64,000 bases of DNA from Tenrec ecaudatus (Eukaryota; Chordata; Mammalia; Afrosoricida; Tenrecidae): positions 82,843,563-82,907,562 of the forward strand of contig NC_134545.1 of the NCBI RefSeq assembly GCF_050624435.1. The letters run 5' to 3'. Shown piece after piece: positions 21,975 through 33,127 of this stretch (position 1 is its first letter; each line of letters begins with the position of its first letter). The position numbers were made by a program, and so were the translations under genes. A model generated the notes under the pieces. That model ran no database searches. It had not been told where the DNA came from and saw only the letters and a program-made list of their open reading frames with translations.

Positions 21975-22085
21975 GCATGTGTTCATTCAGAAATCACTTA
22001 TTTGGTCCCTGCCATGGGCCAGCTACTGAGCAGGCACCGTCTTCTCCTTTACGTTGGGGACAAGTAGGAAAAGTGACCAGAGCAG
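21975..22085 (+). repeat. MIR/L2-type fragment
   Basis: 'tcacttatttggtccctgcc', 'atgggccagctactgagcag', 'gcaccgtcttctcctttacg': the 'tattgagcacctactatgtgccaggcac' type segment of old mammalian repeats. Confidence 0.5.
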
Positions 22086-22784
22086 TAACGGAACCCCAGC
22101 ATGTGAACAAACCCCAGCATGTGGACCCTGCAGTCCTGGTTCCCAGTGGTGGCCCCTGCAAGAGCTGAGCCCTGGCTGCTGAGTCCGGGCAGCATCCTCA
22201 CGCTGGACCACACCGTGGTCCTCCCAGAAGGGCTGCCTACAGCACCAGGGGTTTTCAAAGCCCTTTAATGACTGAGACCATTCATAATGCAGCTGCAGCC
22301 ACCCCGGGAGCTCAGACAACGGGCCGCAGCACCACCGAGTCCACCGACTATAAATATTTGATCTTCTAAAACAGTGTTACCGTAAATATTATTTGCTGCC
22401 CTGAAAAGCTTCAGGCTCGTAGGGTTAATTCTCCACATTAAGAGTCTAATGAAGAGGATTTCAAAGGGCACTCTCTGGGGACAGGGCTTCCTGGCAGATG
22501 GCAGGCGCGGCCCTGGGAGGGAGGTTAAGCATGGATCAGGTGAGGCAGCAGTGGGAGCAGAGAGGGAGATGGGCAGGTGGAGGAAGTTAGATCTGTGCTG
22601 GGCGTGCTGGGGGCTTCAGCCAGGCTCCCAGGGAACAGGTCAAGCTCCTAGACTGAGGGCATGGGTCTAGGGGTAGACCGTGGGGTTCAAACCCTGAAGT
22701 ACCCACTCAGCTGACGGGGCAAACACGCAGGGAGACTGGTGGTCCTCCTTTACAGTGGGAGCATCTGGCGAGAGCATACACACC
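22086..22784. other. Unique DNA; possible conserved non-coding block
   Basis: No repeat recognised. 22225-22480 is TA/AT-rich with homeodomain-like (taatga, ttaatt) and 'ctataaatatttgatct' motifs in a GC-rich setting. The possibility of a conserved non-coding element is inference only. Confidence 0.35.
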
Positions 22785-22985
22785 AAGTCCTTCCAACCAA
22801 ATTCACCGTCCCCGAGTCCATTCCGACGCAACGTGACCCTACAGGACAGGGTAGACGCTCCTGTGGGTTTCTAAGCCTGCAACTCTTCACGGAGCAGACA
22901 GCCTCGTCTTTCTCCTGGTGGTTTTGAACTGCTGGCTGTGTGCTTGGCAGCCCAACACTGAATCCACTGCACCACTAGGGTGTGA
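22785..22985 (-). mobile_element. AfroSINE
   Basis: 'ccaaccaaattcaccgtccc', 'gaccctacaggacagggtag', 'tggtggttttgaactgctgg', 'ccactgcaccactagggtgt'. Full length in minus orientation. Confidence 0.9.
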
Positions 22986-23147
22986 AGGACTTACTTAGCA
23001 CAGTGCATGGTAAGGGCTCAGGAAATGCTGCCCATCGCTTGGCTCCATCTCTCCTAGTGAGGCAAGTCAGGCCCCGCCATCACCGCTGCTGCTGATTATA
23101 CCCCACCGCCCTCAGCTTTGATCACCCGCCTGTCTGTTTGTCCTACT

Positions 23148-23475
23148 GGGATGGCTTGTGTGTTGCTGGAAGCAATGCCACTGGGATCTCACATACAAGC
23201 AGGGTCCCACATGGTGGGCGGGTTTCAGCGGAGCTTCCAGACTAAGGCAGACTGGAAAGAGAGTCCTGGAATCTACTTCCATAGATAAGCCAATGGAGTC
23301 CCGATGGGCACCTTGGGGTCTGGTCCAATACAGTGCTGGAAGTTGCTGCATAACGGCCGCATCGATAGACTTAGACGCACCACCAACCGTGCAATGGGAT
23401 GGGGTGGCGCTTCCTTCTTTCATGCACCAGTTACCGTGAGTCAGGGCCAGCTTGACGCAGCTAACAACTGCGGAC
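23148..23475 (+). mobile_element. RTE-tailed SINE-like repeat (longest copy)
   Basis: 'tgttgctggaagcaatgcca', 'gtttcagcggagcttccaga', 'ctaaggcagactggaaagag', 'ggtccaatacagtgctggaa', and a 3' end 'agtcagggccagcttgacgc' / 'agctaacaactg' matching RTE-type ends. Contains the middle segment missing from the shorter copies at 12372 and 26315. Confidence 0.62.
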
Positions 23476-23778
23476 TTTGGTGGAAACCCCAACCTCCAGG
23501 GCACGGCTCCCAGGACCCCGTGAGCCCACCTGATACCCTTCTCCATTGGCTGCATGTCATGAGCCCCCACCATGGCCGCTGCTCCACCTGTACCTCAGCC
23601 CTTTCCTGCAGGGCTACACCCTTGGTCTGTCCACGAAGCCTTCCCGACTTCCCTTCCTGAGAAGGCCCCCTCCCCCACCCCCAAGACACACCTGGTGCCT
23701 CTATGAGTGTCCCTAGAGCCTTCCTTGGCCCTAGGACAGGAGCGTGTTGCCTGCTGCTCCAGCTGCGAGCGTCAAGGG
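23476..23778. other. Unassigned
   Basis: No recognised feature. Confidence 0.5.
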
Positions 23779-24236
23779 CCCTGGTTCTCAACCTTTCTCA
23801 GGCCACGACCCTTTCATACAGTTCCTCAGGTGTGGTGAACCCCCACCCATAAAATTATTTTCGTTGCTACTTCATCACTGTAATGTTATGAATTGTCATG
23901 TAATGAATCGTCATGTAAATGAATCGTCATGTAAATATCTGTTATGAATCGTCATGTAAATATCTGATAGGCTGAATGTATTTTCATTGTTATAAATTGA
24001 ACATCATTAAAGCATAATGATTCATCACAAGAACAATATGTAACTATGTATTTTGAACTATTTATTTCTAATGTCAACTAAATGAAATTTTGTCTTGAAG
24101 CATGGTGTAGCATGGGTCACTCGTAGGTGGACCTGGCTGGAGACAGATAGAAGAGCTGTGTCTCGGTTCCGAAGACCATCAGAAATATGTATTATTCCAT
24201 GGTCTTAGGAGACCCCTGTGAGGTTGAGAACCGCTG
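23779..24236 (+). mobile_element. SPIN hAT transposon (copy 3)
   Basis: 'ggttctcaacctttctcagg' at the left, 'attttcgttgctacttcatc', 'gaaattttgtcttgaagcat', 'ggttgagaaccgctg' at the right end. Flanks gtcaaggg (23771-23778) and ctcaaggg (24237-24244) agree at 7 of 8. A segment 'gaatcgtcatgtaaat' is repeated about four times at 23885-23970, not present in the other copies. Confidence 0.93.
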
Positions 24237-24329
24237 CTCAAGGGTCTAGTAGCATTTTTGGCTCATGGCATCCACTGAAACACATGTTGCCTGAATGAAT
24301 GAAGTGCACAGGGCGTATGATTTCTAAAG

Positions 24330-24450
24330 GACTCTCACACCTGATGCGCTATTTGTTGCACCCAAGTGCCTGCAGGCGCGTCTGTCAGAGGCTCAGGGAA
24401 GTGAAGTGATGCACCCAGGGCTACCCAGCAGCAATCGATGGCACCAGGGA
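24330..24450 (+). repeat. MIR fragment
   Basis: 'gtcagaggctcagggaagtg', 'gatgcacccagggctaccca', 'gcagcaatcgatggcacca' in MIR order. Confidence 0.55.
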
Positions 24451-24762
24451 CCATTGTTCGCATGGCTGAGTCCTTGGACAACCTTGAGCATTCAGAGTCT
24501 CCCAGGTCAGTTTAAGACTGGCTCAGGACTGGCTTATTCAGAGCTGAGAGTCAGACAGACAAGGGCCTCTTCAACTCTGGGGCTGAGATGGGGAGCCGAG
24601 TTCTTGCAGTTGCACGCCACTGAGGTCCCCGTGACCGGACCAAAAGCCAAGCGCCCAAACCCGTTCAGGGGAATCTGACTCTTGGTTTCACTGATGAGTC
24701 AGTCCTAGGACCAGCCTCTTGAACCACCCTCAGGCATTCTCCACCAGGTGCTTGGAACCCCC

Positions 24763-24872
24763 TGATGGAGGAGGAAACTGGGGCACAGAGTAGTGCAGAA
24801 ACCCACTCAAGGTCACACAGCTGGCCAATGGCAGGACTTGGCCAGGAACCCAAGCTCTTAGCCACTGCTCAT
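24763..24872 (+). repeat. MIR fragment
   Basis: 'gaggaggaaactggggcaca', 'ctcaaggtcacacagctggc', 'caatggcaggacttggccag', 'gaacccaagctcttagccac'. A clear MIR core and 3' part. Confidence 0.75.
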
Positions 24873-25564
24873 TCTCCCACGCCTTTGACACGGAGTTCAC
24901 ACCAGGACCTAAAACAAATCTGGGCCTCAGGATGGTGGTGCTGATGATTTAAAGGGCCCGGCAGTGCTTAATCTTCCTGCCGCCACCCTCATTTTAGTAA
25001 ATGTTGAGATTTAAGAGCTCATAAAACTGAGCTATCACAGTGCCCTGCCAAGAGCCCAGCCCGGGCTGGGCTGCACCCAGCCCTGAGGTGCCCAGTCTTG
25101 TCCTAAGTCACCCTGGGAGAGGTCCACTGTCAATTCAAGCTGCAGGACTCCTGGGGCCTCTAGAGGCCTTGCAGTTGTTTATGCCCTTGCCATCGTCAGA
25201 TTGACATATGCGTGGCCATGTGTGGTGACTGACTGGTTTTGTAAATTGTGTGGGGCTCTGGTAGCAGTAGCCATGCTGGCTTGGGGTACAAGTGCAGGGG
25301 GTGCTGGCAGCAGATTCACAGGACCCCCCCTGTGGCCGCATCAACACAGAGGGGGCTCAGGGTGGCAGCCCTGGGTTTAGGTGCAGGCAGGGTGCTCCCC
25401 TCTCTCAGTGGTCAGGTGTTTGGGTTGTAGCGGCCGCTGTCCGAACACTAGGGTTCATGCCACCTATACCTAGCACGCACCTGTCCTAGTGTTGTATTCA
25501 ACAGACGGTATTGGATGGAAAGATGGATGGAAGGAGGGACAAATGTTTGAAAGGAGAAAACAAA
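24873..25564. other. Unassigned
   Basis: No gene or repeat recognised. Confidence 0.5.
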
Positions 25565-25690
25565 CAAGCCAGAGGCACTCCTATCTGACTCACAGTGGCC
25601 CTATGGGGCAGAGTAGAACTGCCCCAGTGGGTTTCCAAGGCTCTCACTTTTTATGAGAGTCAAAAGCCTCATCTTTCTCCTGCGAAAGGA
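25565..25690 (-). mobile_element. AfroSINE 3' half
   Basis: 'atctgactcacagtggccct', 'agagtagaactgccccagtg', 'ggtttccaaggctctcactt', 'cctcatctttctcctgcg'. Confidence 0.83.
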
Positions 25691-25866
25691 TGCAGAGAAA
25701 GACAAAAAGAAAGGAGGAATGGTAGGTAGGAAGGATGAAGAAGGTGGATTATTAAAATGCCCCAGTTCTTCATACCTCCTTGTAGCTTTGCCTTTTCAAT
25801 GTGACCCTGCAACTCGATGCATCAAGGGTGGGGTGTCTTTTTCTTTTCAACCCAGCCCTTAAATCA

Positions 25867-26075
25867 GGGAGCCCTGGTAGCATGCTGGCTACTCCTGGGA
25901 CTGCTAACCACAAGGTCAGCAGTTCAAAACCACCAGCTGCTCTTTGGGAGACAGATGGGGCTTTCTACTCCCATGGAGAGCTACAGTGTTGGAAACCCAC
26001 AGGGGCAGCTCTCCCCTGTCCTATGGGGTCGCCGTGAATTGGAAAGGGCTGGGTGGCAGTGAGTTTGGAGCCTTT
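25867..26075 (+). mobile_element. AfroSINE, well preserved
   Basis: Full length: 'gggagccctggtagcatgct', 'gactgctaaccacaaggtca', 'gcagttcaaaaccaccagct', 'gctctttgggagacagatgg', 'ggggcagctctcccctgtcc', 'gggtggcagtgagtttgg'. The B-box-like GTTCAAAAC in the tRNA-derived head is intact apart from one change. Confidence 0.93.
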
Positions 26076-26314
26076 ACATCTGGCCGGGACTGGGACTTGC
26101 TTGGGCCAAGCCAGCCGGCACATCTAGGTGTGGGTAGAATGTAGGGAAATGACGTGTTCCAAGGCAAGTCCTCAAGACATGTTGCGTCCTGAGTTTCCTC
26201 TGGGAGCACTAGGCTCTGCCTATGTCTGTTTCAGGGATGGAATTTTCACCTTCCACGTGGGAGACCCAGATTGAATTCCCAACCAATGCACCTCGTGGGT
26301 GCTCACCTGTCCAT

Positions 26315-26490
26315 AGAGACTTGCATGTTTGCTATGACGTTGAATGGGTTTCAGTAGCACGTCCAGACAAAAATGGACTCGGAAGGAAGGCCTGGTTATC
26401 TACTGGTGAACGTCACCCAATAGAAATCCAGTGAACCACAGCCAGTCATGGAGATAGCCCAGGACTCAACAGCATGCCATCCCGTCATGA
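26315..26490 (+). mobile_element. RTE-tailed SINE-like repeat, partial
   Basis: 'gcatgtttgctatgacgttg', 'gggtttcagtagcacgtcca', 'ggactcggaaggaaggcctg', 'gttatctactggtgaacgtc'. Same family as 12372. Confidence 0.6.
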
Positions 26491-27284
26491 AGGCGGCCAT
26501 CAGGCTTTTGGACTAACTGGTGGAAGCCAGCAACCACCACCACTGCTGCTTACTGGATGATGAGAAGCACACGACCCAGTCACTGTCCCCTCCCATCACC
26601 CCGACCTACACCCAGCCAACTGTCAGGCATATGGGTGAGACCGCCAGCTGACCCACCAGCGGATTGTCGAAAGGTGCAGCTAAATCCTAGTCTCTTGAAC
26701 AACAGTAGGTGCCGTTGCTTGTGAGCCGTGGAGTTATGGGTTATTAGTTATGTGAATGTAGAAACCTTGGGTACCTGCACCCTCCAGATGAGGCATAGCC
26801 CCAACTGCTCATGTTGTGACCTACACTCACTGCTGGAGCCCTTTAAGTCCTTTGCCTTCATTGCCTGCCACACCCCAGCCCCTATCCCATGTCTGGACTT
26901 TCCTCTTTGAAATCCACATGTATGACGGATGATTAGTACACAAGCTCTTTCAGTGCATCAACCAACCGCCTCTATGGGGCGCCTGCTGTCTACTAGGCAT
27001 CATCTGAGGTGCTGTGGAAATTGAGAAAAATCGCATACGGGTCCTGCCTGCAAAAAGTTTTCCGTAGCACCAACCATAGCAACCGGAACTGTGACTGAGG
27101 TAGGCTCGGCAAGTACTCAGCCATCTCGAGCCGGCTTTCGCTGGGAGTGCACGCTTGGTCTGTTCATGAAGAGGTGACACGGGAGGCTGGAGGTGAATTT
27201 AGACAGCACGCATGTCCACTCACATGCACAACGAGACAGAGAGATGTTGGCGGCAATAGTGACCTCAAACACGGCAATGACTTT
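26491..27284. other. Unassigned, with L2/MIR-like stretch
   Basis: 26945-27090 ('tgcctactaggcatc'-like order: 'ctgtctactaggcatcatct', 'ggtcctgcctgcaaaaagtt') resembles an old L2 or MIR-type fragment. The remainder is unassigned. Confidence 0.4.
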
Positions 27285-27385
27285 GGGACCAGGCAGTGTT
27301 TTGAACCGTGCGTGGTACATGGGCTGCCTTGAGCCGGAGTCGCTTTGACTGCACCCAGAAGCAGCAGCAACGACAGTAGCCCTAC
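27285..27385 (+). mobile_element. RTE-tailed SINE-like 3' part
   Basis: 'accaggcagtgttttgaacc', 'gtggtacatgggctgccttg', 'agcagcagcaacgaca'. Head not seen. Confidence 0.55.
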
Positions 27386-27811
27386 TAGGCGGCACATGCT
27401 AGGTGTGGGAGAAGCAGGAATACGAGGTGCAGGGCGGTGCACTGTCAGGTTCAAGCTTTGCCAAGGGGGAGAGTGGTGGCGCCCACCCGTTGCAGCATGG
27501 GTCCCCATCTGGGAGAGGAAGTGGAGATGCCGAGGCAGAAACCACAGGCACAAATTGCTAAGTTCCGCTCGTTGGTTAAAAAAAAAAAATCAATTCTGCA
27601 AGTGCAGGTTAGCAGCGGCGTGGTAAAGATCTGCGAGCCGTTAGGGCTGCTACTGCATACTACTGCATACTGCTCAAAGCCGATTTGGTCTTTGAGGCCA
27701 GAATTATTATGATCTGCCATGACATTAGGCTTGGTAAAGTGGGCAGTCATCCAAAAAGAAGACCCTCAGAAGCCACCAGGGGCTCACCCACGCTAACTAA
27801 CGATGGTGAGG
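27386..27811. other. Unassigned
   Basis: Small direct repeat 'tactgcatac' x2 near 27650-27672. Nothing else recognised. Confidence 0.5.
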
Positions 27812-27912
27812 TTGGTGCAGGACTAGACGCTGCTTCATTCGGTTGTACATGGGGTCACTATGAATTGGAGCCAGCTGGATGGCACCTAACAGCCACCACT
27901 ACCAACCACGTG
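27812..27912 (+). mobile_element. RTE/SINE shared 3' end
   Basis: 'cggttgtacatggggtcact', 'atgaattggagccagctgga', 'tggcacctaacagccaccac': the terminal segment shared by RTE and RTE-dependent SINEs. Confidence 0.65.
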
Positions 27913-28144
27913 ATGGGACGTTCGAGACGTGAGCTCAGACCATATCCAGGCAAAGGCCTTCCATTCCCAGCTCTACATTTTAAGGAACATATTAATAGAC
28001 CAGGGTGTAGTCAACGGAAATGACTGGGATGGAGAAGAGTCAGGAAGCTTGGTCTGGAATGTGTGGGGGAATGAGGGCTGTGTAGTCTGGGGAAATGAGA
28101 GGGAGGATGGCTTTGACTATTTAAAGAGTTTTGCTGTTTCAGGC

Positions 28145-28352
28145 AAGGAGCTCAGTGGTGTGGTGGGGGAGCCGAGTTGGGCTGCTAACAGCAAGGTCAG
28201 CGGTTTGAAACCACCAGTTGCTCCAAGGGAGAAAGACAAGACTTTCTACTCCTGTAAAAAATCGAAATCTCCGAAACCCAGGGGCCAGTTCTGCCCTGTC
28301 CTGATAGGGTCTCTGGGAGTCGGAACCAACTCGGTGGCAGTGAGATACTTTT
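28145..28352 (+). mobile_element. AfroSINE
   Basis: 'gttgggctgctaacagcaag', 'gtcagcggtttgaaaccacc', 'agttgctccaagggagaaag', 'agggtctctgggagtcggaa', 'ccaactcggtggcagtgaga'. Full length. Confidence 0.9.
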
Positions 28353-28589
28353 TGCCTGTATCATAAGGCTGGATGCTCCTGGCCTAGAGGAAGACAGGGT
28401 GAGGAACAGAGCCTCAAACGGGTTCATTCTGACTGCACCCCCTGCTGAGAACATGCATAACCATGCCACTCCAGCTCCATAAACTCTGACTCTCCATTTG
28501 AACAAGGAGCCCAGCCCCACTGCTTCCTGTGACCCTTAGAGATCTCCTTATAGAATCACCAGAGGCTCTTGTTAAGAATGTCCATTGGG

Positions 28590-28998
28590 CAAATGATCCC
28601 TTTGGGACCAGTGGTGTGAGCGGCGATACTGGGAGGGTAGAGGGAGGGTCGGTTGGAAAGGGGGGAACTGGTTACAGGGATCTACATATAATCTCCTCCC
28701 TGGGGGACGGACAACAGAAAAGTGGGTGAAGGGAGACGTCAGACAGTGTAAGATATGACAAAATAATAATTTATAAATTATCAAGGGCTCGTGAGGGAGG
28801 GGGAGTGGGGAGGGAGGGGGAAAACATGAGGAGCTGATACCAGGGGCTTAAAAGGAGAGCAAATGTTTTGAGAATGATGAGCGTAACGAATGTACAAATG
28901 TGCTTTACACAATTGATGGATGTATAGCTTGTGATAAGAGTTGTATGAGTCCCTAATCAAATGATTAAAAAAGAGAGAAATATTTTACACACAAAAAT
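28590..28998 (+). mobile_element. L1 3' tail
   Basis: 'gaccagtggtgtgagcggcg', 'ggatctacatataatctcct', the polypurine block at 28793-28830, 'gattaaaaaagag' tail. Target duplication gaatgtccattggg (28576-28589) / gaatgcccattggg (28999-29012), 13 of 14. 5'-truncated. Confidence 0.85.
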
Positions 28999-29012
28999 GA
29001 ATGCCCATTGGG

Positions 29013-29529
29013 ATTCAGGCTATATGGGATGGAAAAGCAAATTCTCAGCAGGGGGTTGAATGGGAATAAGCCAGCTCAAAGCCCTAGTGACGGTGAGGGG
29101 TCCTAGAGAGGCCAGTTTCTGGTCTATTTAAGGAACTGCTTTCTAACATCTTGAGCTGCCCCCTAAGGAGCAGGCTCTCTCTCAAGTGAGCTCCTCAGTG
29201 CCCACAGATTCGTGGAAGCTGGAGAAGAGAATCCTGGGCTGAAGTTTGGGACCAGTGACTTCTAAGGTCCCCTGTACATGGACTCCCTGGGAAGGACTCC
29301 ACATAGGGGGCTTTTCCAACCCCAGGTGCAGCTGGGGGCTTTTAACAAGGCAGGTTAACATGTAAGGCTTCCACCAGCATGCTGCACTCTGGTTGGTGGC
29401 TGCTGAGGACATGTGAGGAATGGCTTATGCCAGGACGTTAGCTTTCCTCAAGGAACCTGTACACAGAAGGTTCATATGTACCTTCTACGAAGCCACTGCC
29501 TATCATTTATATAGCTATCTGGCATCGGT
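29013..29529. other. Unassigned
   Basis: No recognised feature. Confidence 0.5.
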
Positions 29530-29738
29530 GGGAGCCCTGGCGGCATAGTGGTTATTCACTGGGCAATCGGCAAGGTCAGCAGTTCGAAACCACCTGGCAT
29601 TCCACTGGAGAAAGACAGGGCTTTCTATTCCTGCGAAGAGTTAGAGCCTCGCAAACTTCCAGGAGGAAGTTCTGCCCTGTCTTTTAGGGCTGTTACGACT
29701 CAACACGGATACAATGGCAGTGAGCTTGACGTTACTCT
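29530..29738 (+). mobile_element. AfroSINE
   Basis: 'gggagccctggcggcatagt', 'aaggtcagcagttcgaaacc' (intact B-box GTTCGAAAC), 'ggagaaagacagggctttct', 'gatacaatggcagtgagctt'. Confidence 0.92.
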
Positions 29739-30069
29739 GGCTATCTACACAAATGTGATGGGTCATAAAACAATTCTGCAGTAAAGGCAAAATCCTGTCT
29801 GGACCACTCTCTTCCTTATGGCTGACGTCTCCTATTGAGAGGGCTCAAGAAAATATGGTGCCACGGTTGTAGCCCGAGGCAGCTGGAGAAGATGGTCGAC
29901 AGGTGAGGAGCTGACAAGGAGCCTCCGTCCCAGGGGCTGGCCAGGACAGCGGTGCTGCAGGATGGTGGCCACTTAAGGGGGCTGATGGCCAAGAGGGGCC
30001 AAGAAGAGTTCACTGGCTCTGGCAATGCTACTTTGGAACCACGATGTGGTTGACGGTGATAGTCATGGC
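29739..30069. other. Unassigned
   Basis: No recognised feature. Confidence 0.5.
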
Positions 30070-30615
30070 TGGTCGGTTGCTAGGGGCCATCGAGTCGATT
30101 ACGACTCAGAGTGACCCCATGGCAACAGAACAAACACCGGCCTGTCCTGTGCCGCCGTCACCATTGTGGTCATGGTTGATCCCATTGTTGCAGCCACTGT
30201 GTTCATCCATCTCCTCGAAGGCCTTCCTCGCTTCCTCAGCCCCTCCACTCTGCCAAGCATGATGTCCTTCTCCAGAGACTGGCCTCTCCTGATAACAAGC
30301 CCATAGTACGTGAGATGAAGTCTCACCATCCTCACCTCTAAGGAACATTCTGCCTGTGCTTCTTCCTAGACAGACTTGTTTGTTCTTTTGGCAGTCCACG
30401 GTACATTCAAGAGTCTTTACCAGCACTCTAGTTCAAATGCATAGATGTTTCTTTGGTCTTCCTTAGTCCATGTCCAACTTTCACATGCATATGAGACGAT
30501 TGGAAATGCCATGGCTTGGGTCAGGTGCACCTGAGTCCTTAAAGTAACACCCTTGCTCATGGAAACAGTGGTCAAGAGATCAAAGAATGCGTAAATCTGC
30601 TGAAAAGTCATGGTT
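30070..30615 (-). pseudogene. RTE LINE C-terminal coding region and 3' end
   Basis: One of the clearest RTE 3' ends. On the minus strand, segments read 'AMAFPIVSYACESWTWTKED' (30480-30540), then 'MRMVRLHLTYYGLVIRRGQS' and 'LEKDIMLGRVEGLRKRGRPS' (to about 30225). These are the BovB/RTE C-terminal blocks (the CESWT region and the GRPS basic block). Two frame changes separate them. The + strand begins with 'gttgctaggggccatcgagt', the RTE 3' terminus. Confidence 0.88.
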
Positions 30616-30619
30616 GTGA

Positions 30620-30745
30620 TGATTTATTGAGCAACTACTATATGCCAGGGAATGTGCTATAGATATATTATGTCATTTACATTCCCCACCATCTGATGAA
30701 GTAGGTGCTCATACTATCTCTCCTCTACAGAACAGTAACTAAAAA
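30620..30745 (+). repeat. MIR 5' part
   Basis: 'gagcaactactatatgccag', 'ggaatgtgctatagatatat', 'tatgtcatttacattcccca', 'gaagtaggtgctcatactat'. The MIR probably continues at 31060-31140 after the repeat at 30810. Confidence 0.75.
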
Positions 30746-30809
30746 TCACTTGCTCGGTAGTAGCATCCTCCTGCTCTGTGGGAGAGGCCTGGCCTTGATT
30801 CCTTACCAG

Positions 30810-31045
30810 TGTGCCCAGTTTATAATTGTCAGTGGAGCCCGCTGACTGCTATGGTGCGGAACCATTTTCAACAAAGCCTCCAGATTAAGACAAACCAAGA
30901 ACAAAGACCTGGCGATCTGCTTCTTAAAACCAGCCAGTGGTCTGACTCGCAACCGATGATGGGCCCGGGGCAGTGTTTGGTTCCATCGTGCATGGGGTGG
31001 CCCTGAGGTGAGGGCCGACTCTGTAGCAACTAACAAGATCAAGTG
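30810..31045 (+). mobile_element. RTE-tailed SINE-like repeat
   Basis: 'attttcaacaaagcctccag', 'attaagacaaaccaagaaca', 'aagacctggcgatctgcttc', 'gggcagtgtttggttccatc', 'gtgcatggggtggccctgag', 'tgtagcaactaacaa'. Head and RTE-like tail are both present. Confidence 0.68.
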
Positions 31046-31059
31046 AAACGCAGAAAGCT

Positions 31060-31140
31060 TCGGTGGTGTATCCAAGGTCACATGTCAGGGAGCGGGGGAA
31101 TTTGCATTTGAACCCAAGCCATCTGACTGGAACCTGCACT
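31060..31140 (+). repeat. MIR 3' part
   Basis: 'atccaaggtcacatgtcagg', 'gaatttgcatttgaacccaa', 'gccatctgactg'. Likely the continuation of 30620-30745. Confidence 0.7.
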
Positions 31141-31755
31141 GGTAACCTCTTCTATTCACGCCTCTCTGAACGAGCTCAGTGGAAGGCCGTCTATCTCTGT
31201 CACCAGCTGTCTCCAGGGTGTGGTGGATGTGCCAAGAAACATCAGAGAGCTCTGAGCAGTCTCAGCACCTCCATCTATCTCTGGCCTCTCTGGACGGAGA
31301 CAGGCGAGGCCGATGAGTGCCGCCCGGTGGCATAAATTAGCTCTGTGCCCTTGGGGTTCTGTCTCCCCACTGCCTCCTTGCCTTTCAGGTGGGACGCCTG
31401 CCCGCAGCGGAGCTGTCGCTTCAGAGCGATTCACGACTGGCACGTGGAGAGTGCTGGGACAACGGGCTTCCACATTGAGCAGGGACAAATGGCGGAGCAG
31501 AGCAGAGGGCAACGCAATTTACAAGGAATGGAGCAAGCAGGCAATGGGCAATAAACCAGAAAACCGCCGAGGAAGCTCAGCCGAGCATGAGCTAAACGAA
31601 TTGCACGATTTGTGAACCAATTTACACCCATCAGAGTCGGGTGAGGGAGGCACAGGCGGTTCAGAATCCATGGGCTGTCACCCCGGGGAATCTGTTGAAG
31701 GGCAGTGAGGACACGCCGGCCCTGCCCGGGGACAGCCAAGCTGTGGCCACTGGGG
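31141..31755. other. Unique DNA; possible conserved non-coding block
   Basis: No repeat recognised. The stretch 31420-31640 is compositionally mixed, lacks SINE wording and has no coding domain. Conserved non-coding status is inference. Confidence 0.35.
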
Positions 31756-31955
31756 ACATGGTTGTTGTGACTAGTTGTAGTCACGTCTAACTCACGATGA
31801 CCCTGTGTGTGCGGAGGGGACCTGCTACTGCACAGGGGTTTCCAGGCTGTGACCTCTCAGGAGTAGGTAGCCAGGCCTTTTTTCCAAGGGCCTTCCGAGC
31901 GTTCAAACCACAGATCTTTCACAGTTTCATAGCTGTGCAGCCCCAGGGACTCCAT
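31756..31955 (-). mobile_element. AfroSINE, older subfamily
   Basis: 'ctaactcacgatgaccctgt', 'aggggtttccaggctgtgac', 'ggtagccaggccttttttcc', 'cacagatctttcacagtttc', ending 'ccccagggactcc'. Confidence 0.82.
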
Positions 31956-32814
31956 TCTGGGGACGTCGTTGAGTGGGTCTTGGGCCCTCTTCCCGAAAGG
32001 CCCTGTGCCAGGTAGACAGCCCAGGTGGAGAGTGGCTGCCAGGTGAGGAAGGGAAAGGGTGTGAAGGGAGGGAATGAAGTAATTCCCTTCCTGGCCCCAA
32101 CCTCTCGGGAAGTGCACACCGTCCCTCCTTCGTGACCCCTGGGAGGGAGACGACCCCTTGCAGGCTCATGCGAAGGTGGAAACCGCTCAAGAGCAGAGGT
32201 GAGAAGTTTTGTCTTCTCTTGGGGGTGACACTGGCACCTGTCTGTTCAGAAACACATACCCCTCTGAGAGCACTATAACCAACCCCACCCTCCCAGTCCT
32301 CAGGGGTGAAGGAGTGGGGAGGACCACAGGAGGAGGGACAGGCTTTCATGACATCAATGCACTCAGCAGCTCGAAACCACCAGCCATTTCACTGGCCCAA
32401 AGCACGCAATCAGGCAGAACATCAAGAAACAGGGCAGTGTATGGGTATTCTGCCCGTGCTGACAGCACCAGGCATGGCAGGGTGAAGGATTAAGGTCTAT
32501 GATCGAGATCTGCTATAGGAGACAGAGCTTGACATGCAACCAAACACTGACAGAACAAACCAGACCGAATGGGGAGGCTGTGATAGAAGGCCAGTGGTAG
32601 GGACTAAGCAAGGAAGGGAGTGGTAAGGGCAGAACTGGTCCAGGTAGAAACCACGGGAACTACCCCACAGACCCCTGGGCACTGCTTAGAGGCCCCAATT
32701 GGCTAGGGTCTGGCCATCTTATGTCATCAGTTACCAAGCTGTTGGACATGAAAATGGAGGAACTAGCCATCACTGTTGGAGGGAAATAAACCACTGCCAC
32801 CCCTAAAATTCCCA
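31956..32814. other. Unassigned
   Basis: A possible AfroSINE scrap at 32355-32400 ('cagctcgaaaccaccagcca'). The rest is unrecognised. Confidence 0.5.
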
Positions 32815-33020
32815 AGATCCCTAGTGGCATAGTGCATTCCTTATTGGGCTGTTAACCACAAAGTCAGCAGTTTGAAACCGCCAGCTGCTCTTTGGGAGGA
32901 AGACGAGGCTTCCTATTCCAGTGGAGAGTTACAGTTTTGGAAACCCACAGGGCGATAGGATCATGAGGAGTCAGAATCGACTCCCTGGCAGTGAGTTTGG
33001 TTCGGGTTTTGGGTCTCTGA
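32815..33020 (+). mobile_element. AfroSINE
   Basis: 'gatccctagtggcatagtgc', 'gggctgttaaccacaaagtc', 'agcagtttgaaaccgccagc', 'gagagttacagttttggaaa', 'cagaatcgactccctggcag'. A short gap follows the 'cacagggcg' segment. Confidence 0.9.
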
Positions 33021-33127
33021 GAAGGGGTGTCTTCCCAGGACAGTGGTCCTGCAGGAGGATGGCTAAAGGACAACCAAGCATTCCTGAAAGTACCCTTCCT
33101 TTCACCACCTGGCCTCTTCTAATGGCT

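Noticed and set aside
25867-25960. tRNA-like head with B-box
   Set aside because: Part of an AfroSINE, not a tRNA gene; no acceptor-stem pairing and SINE body follows.
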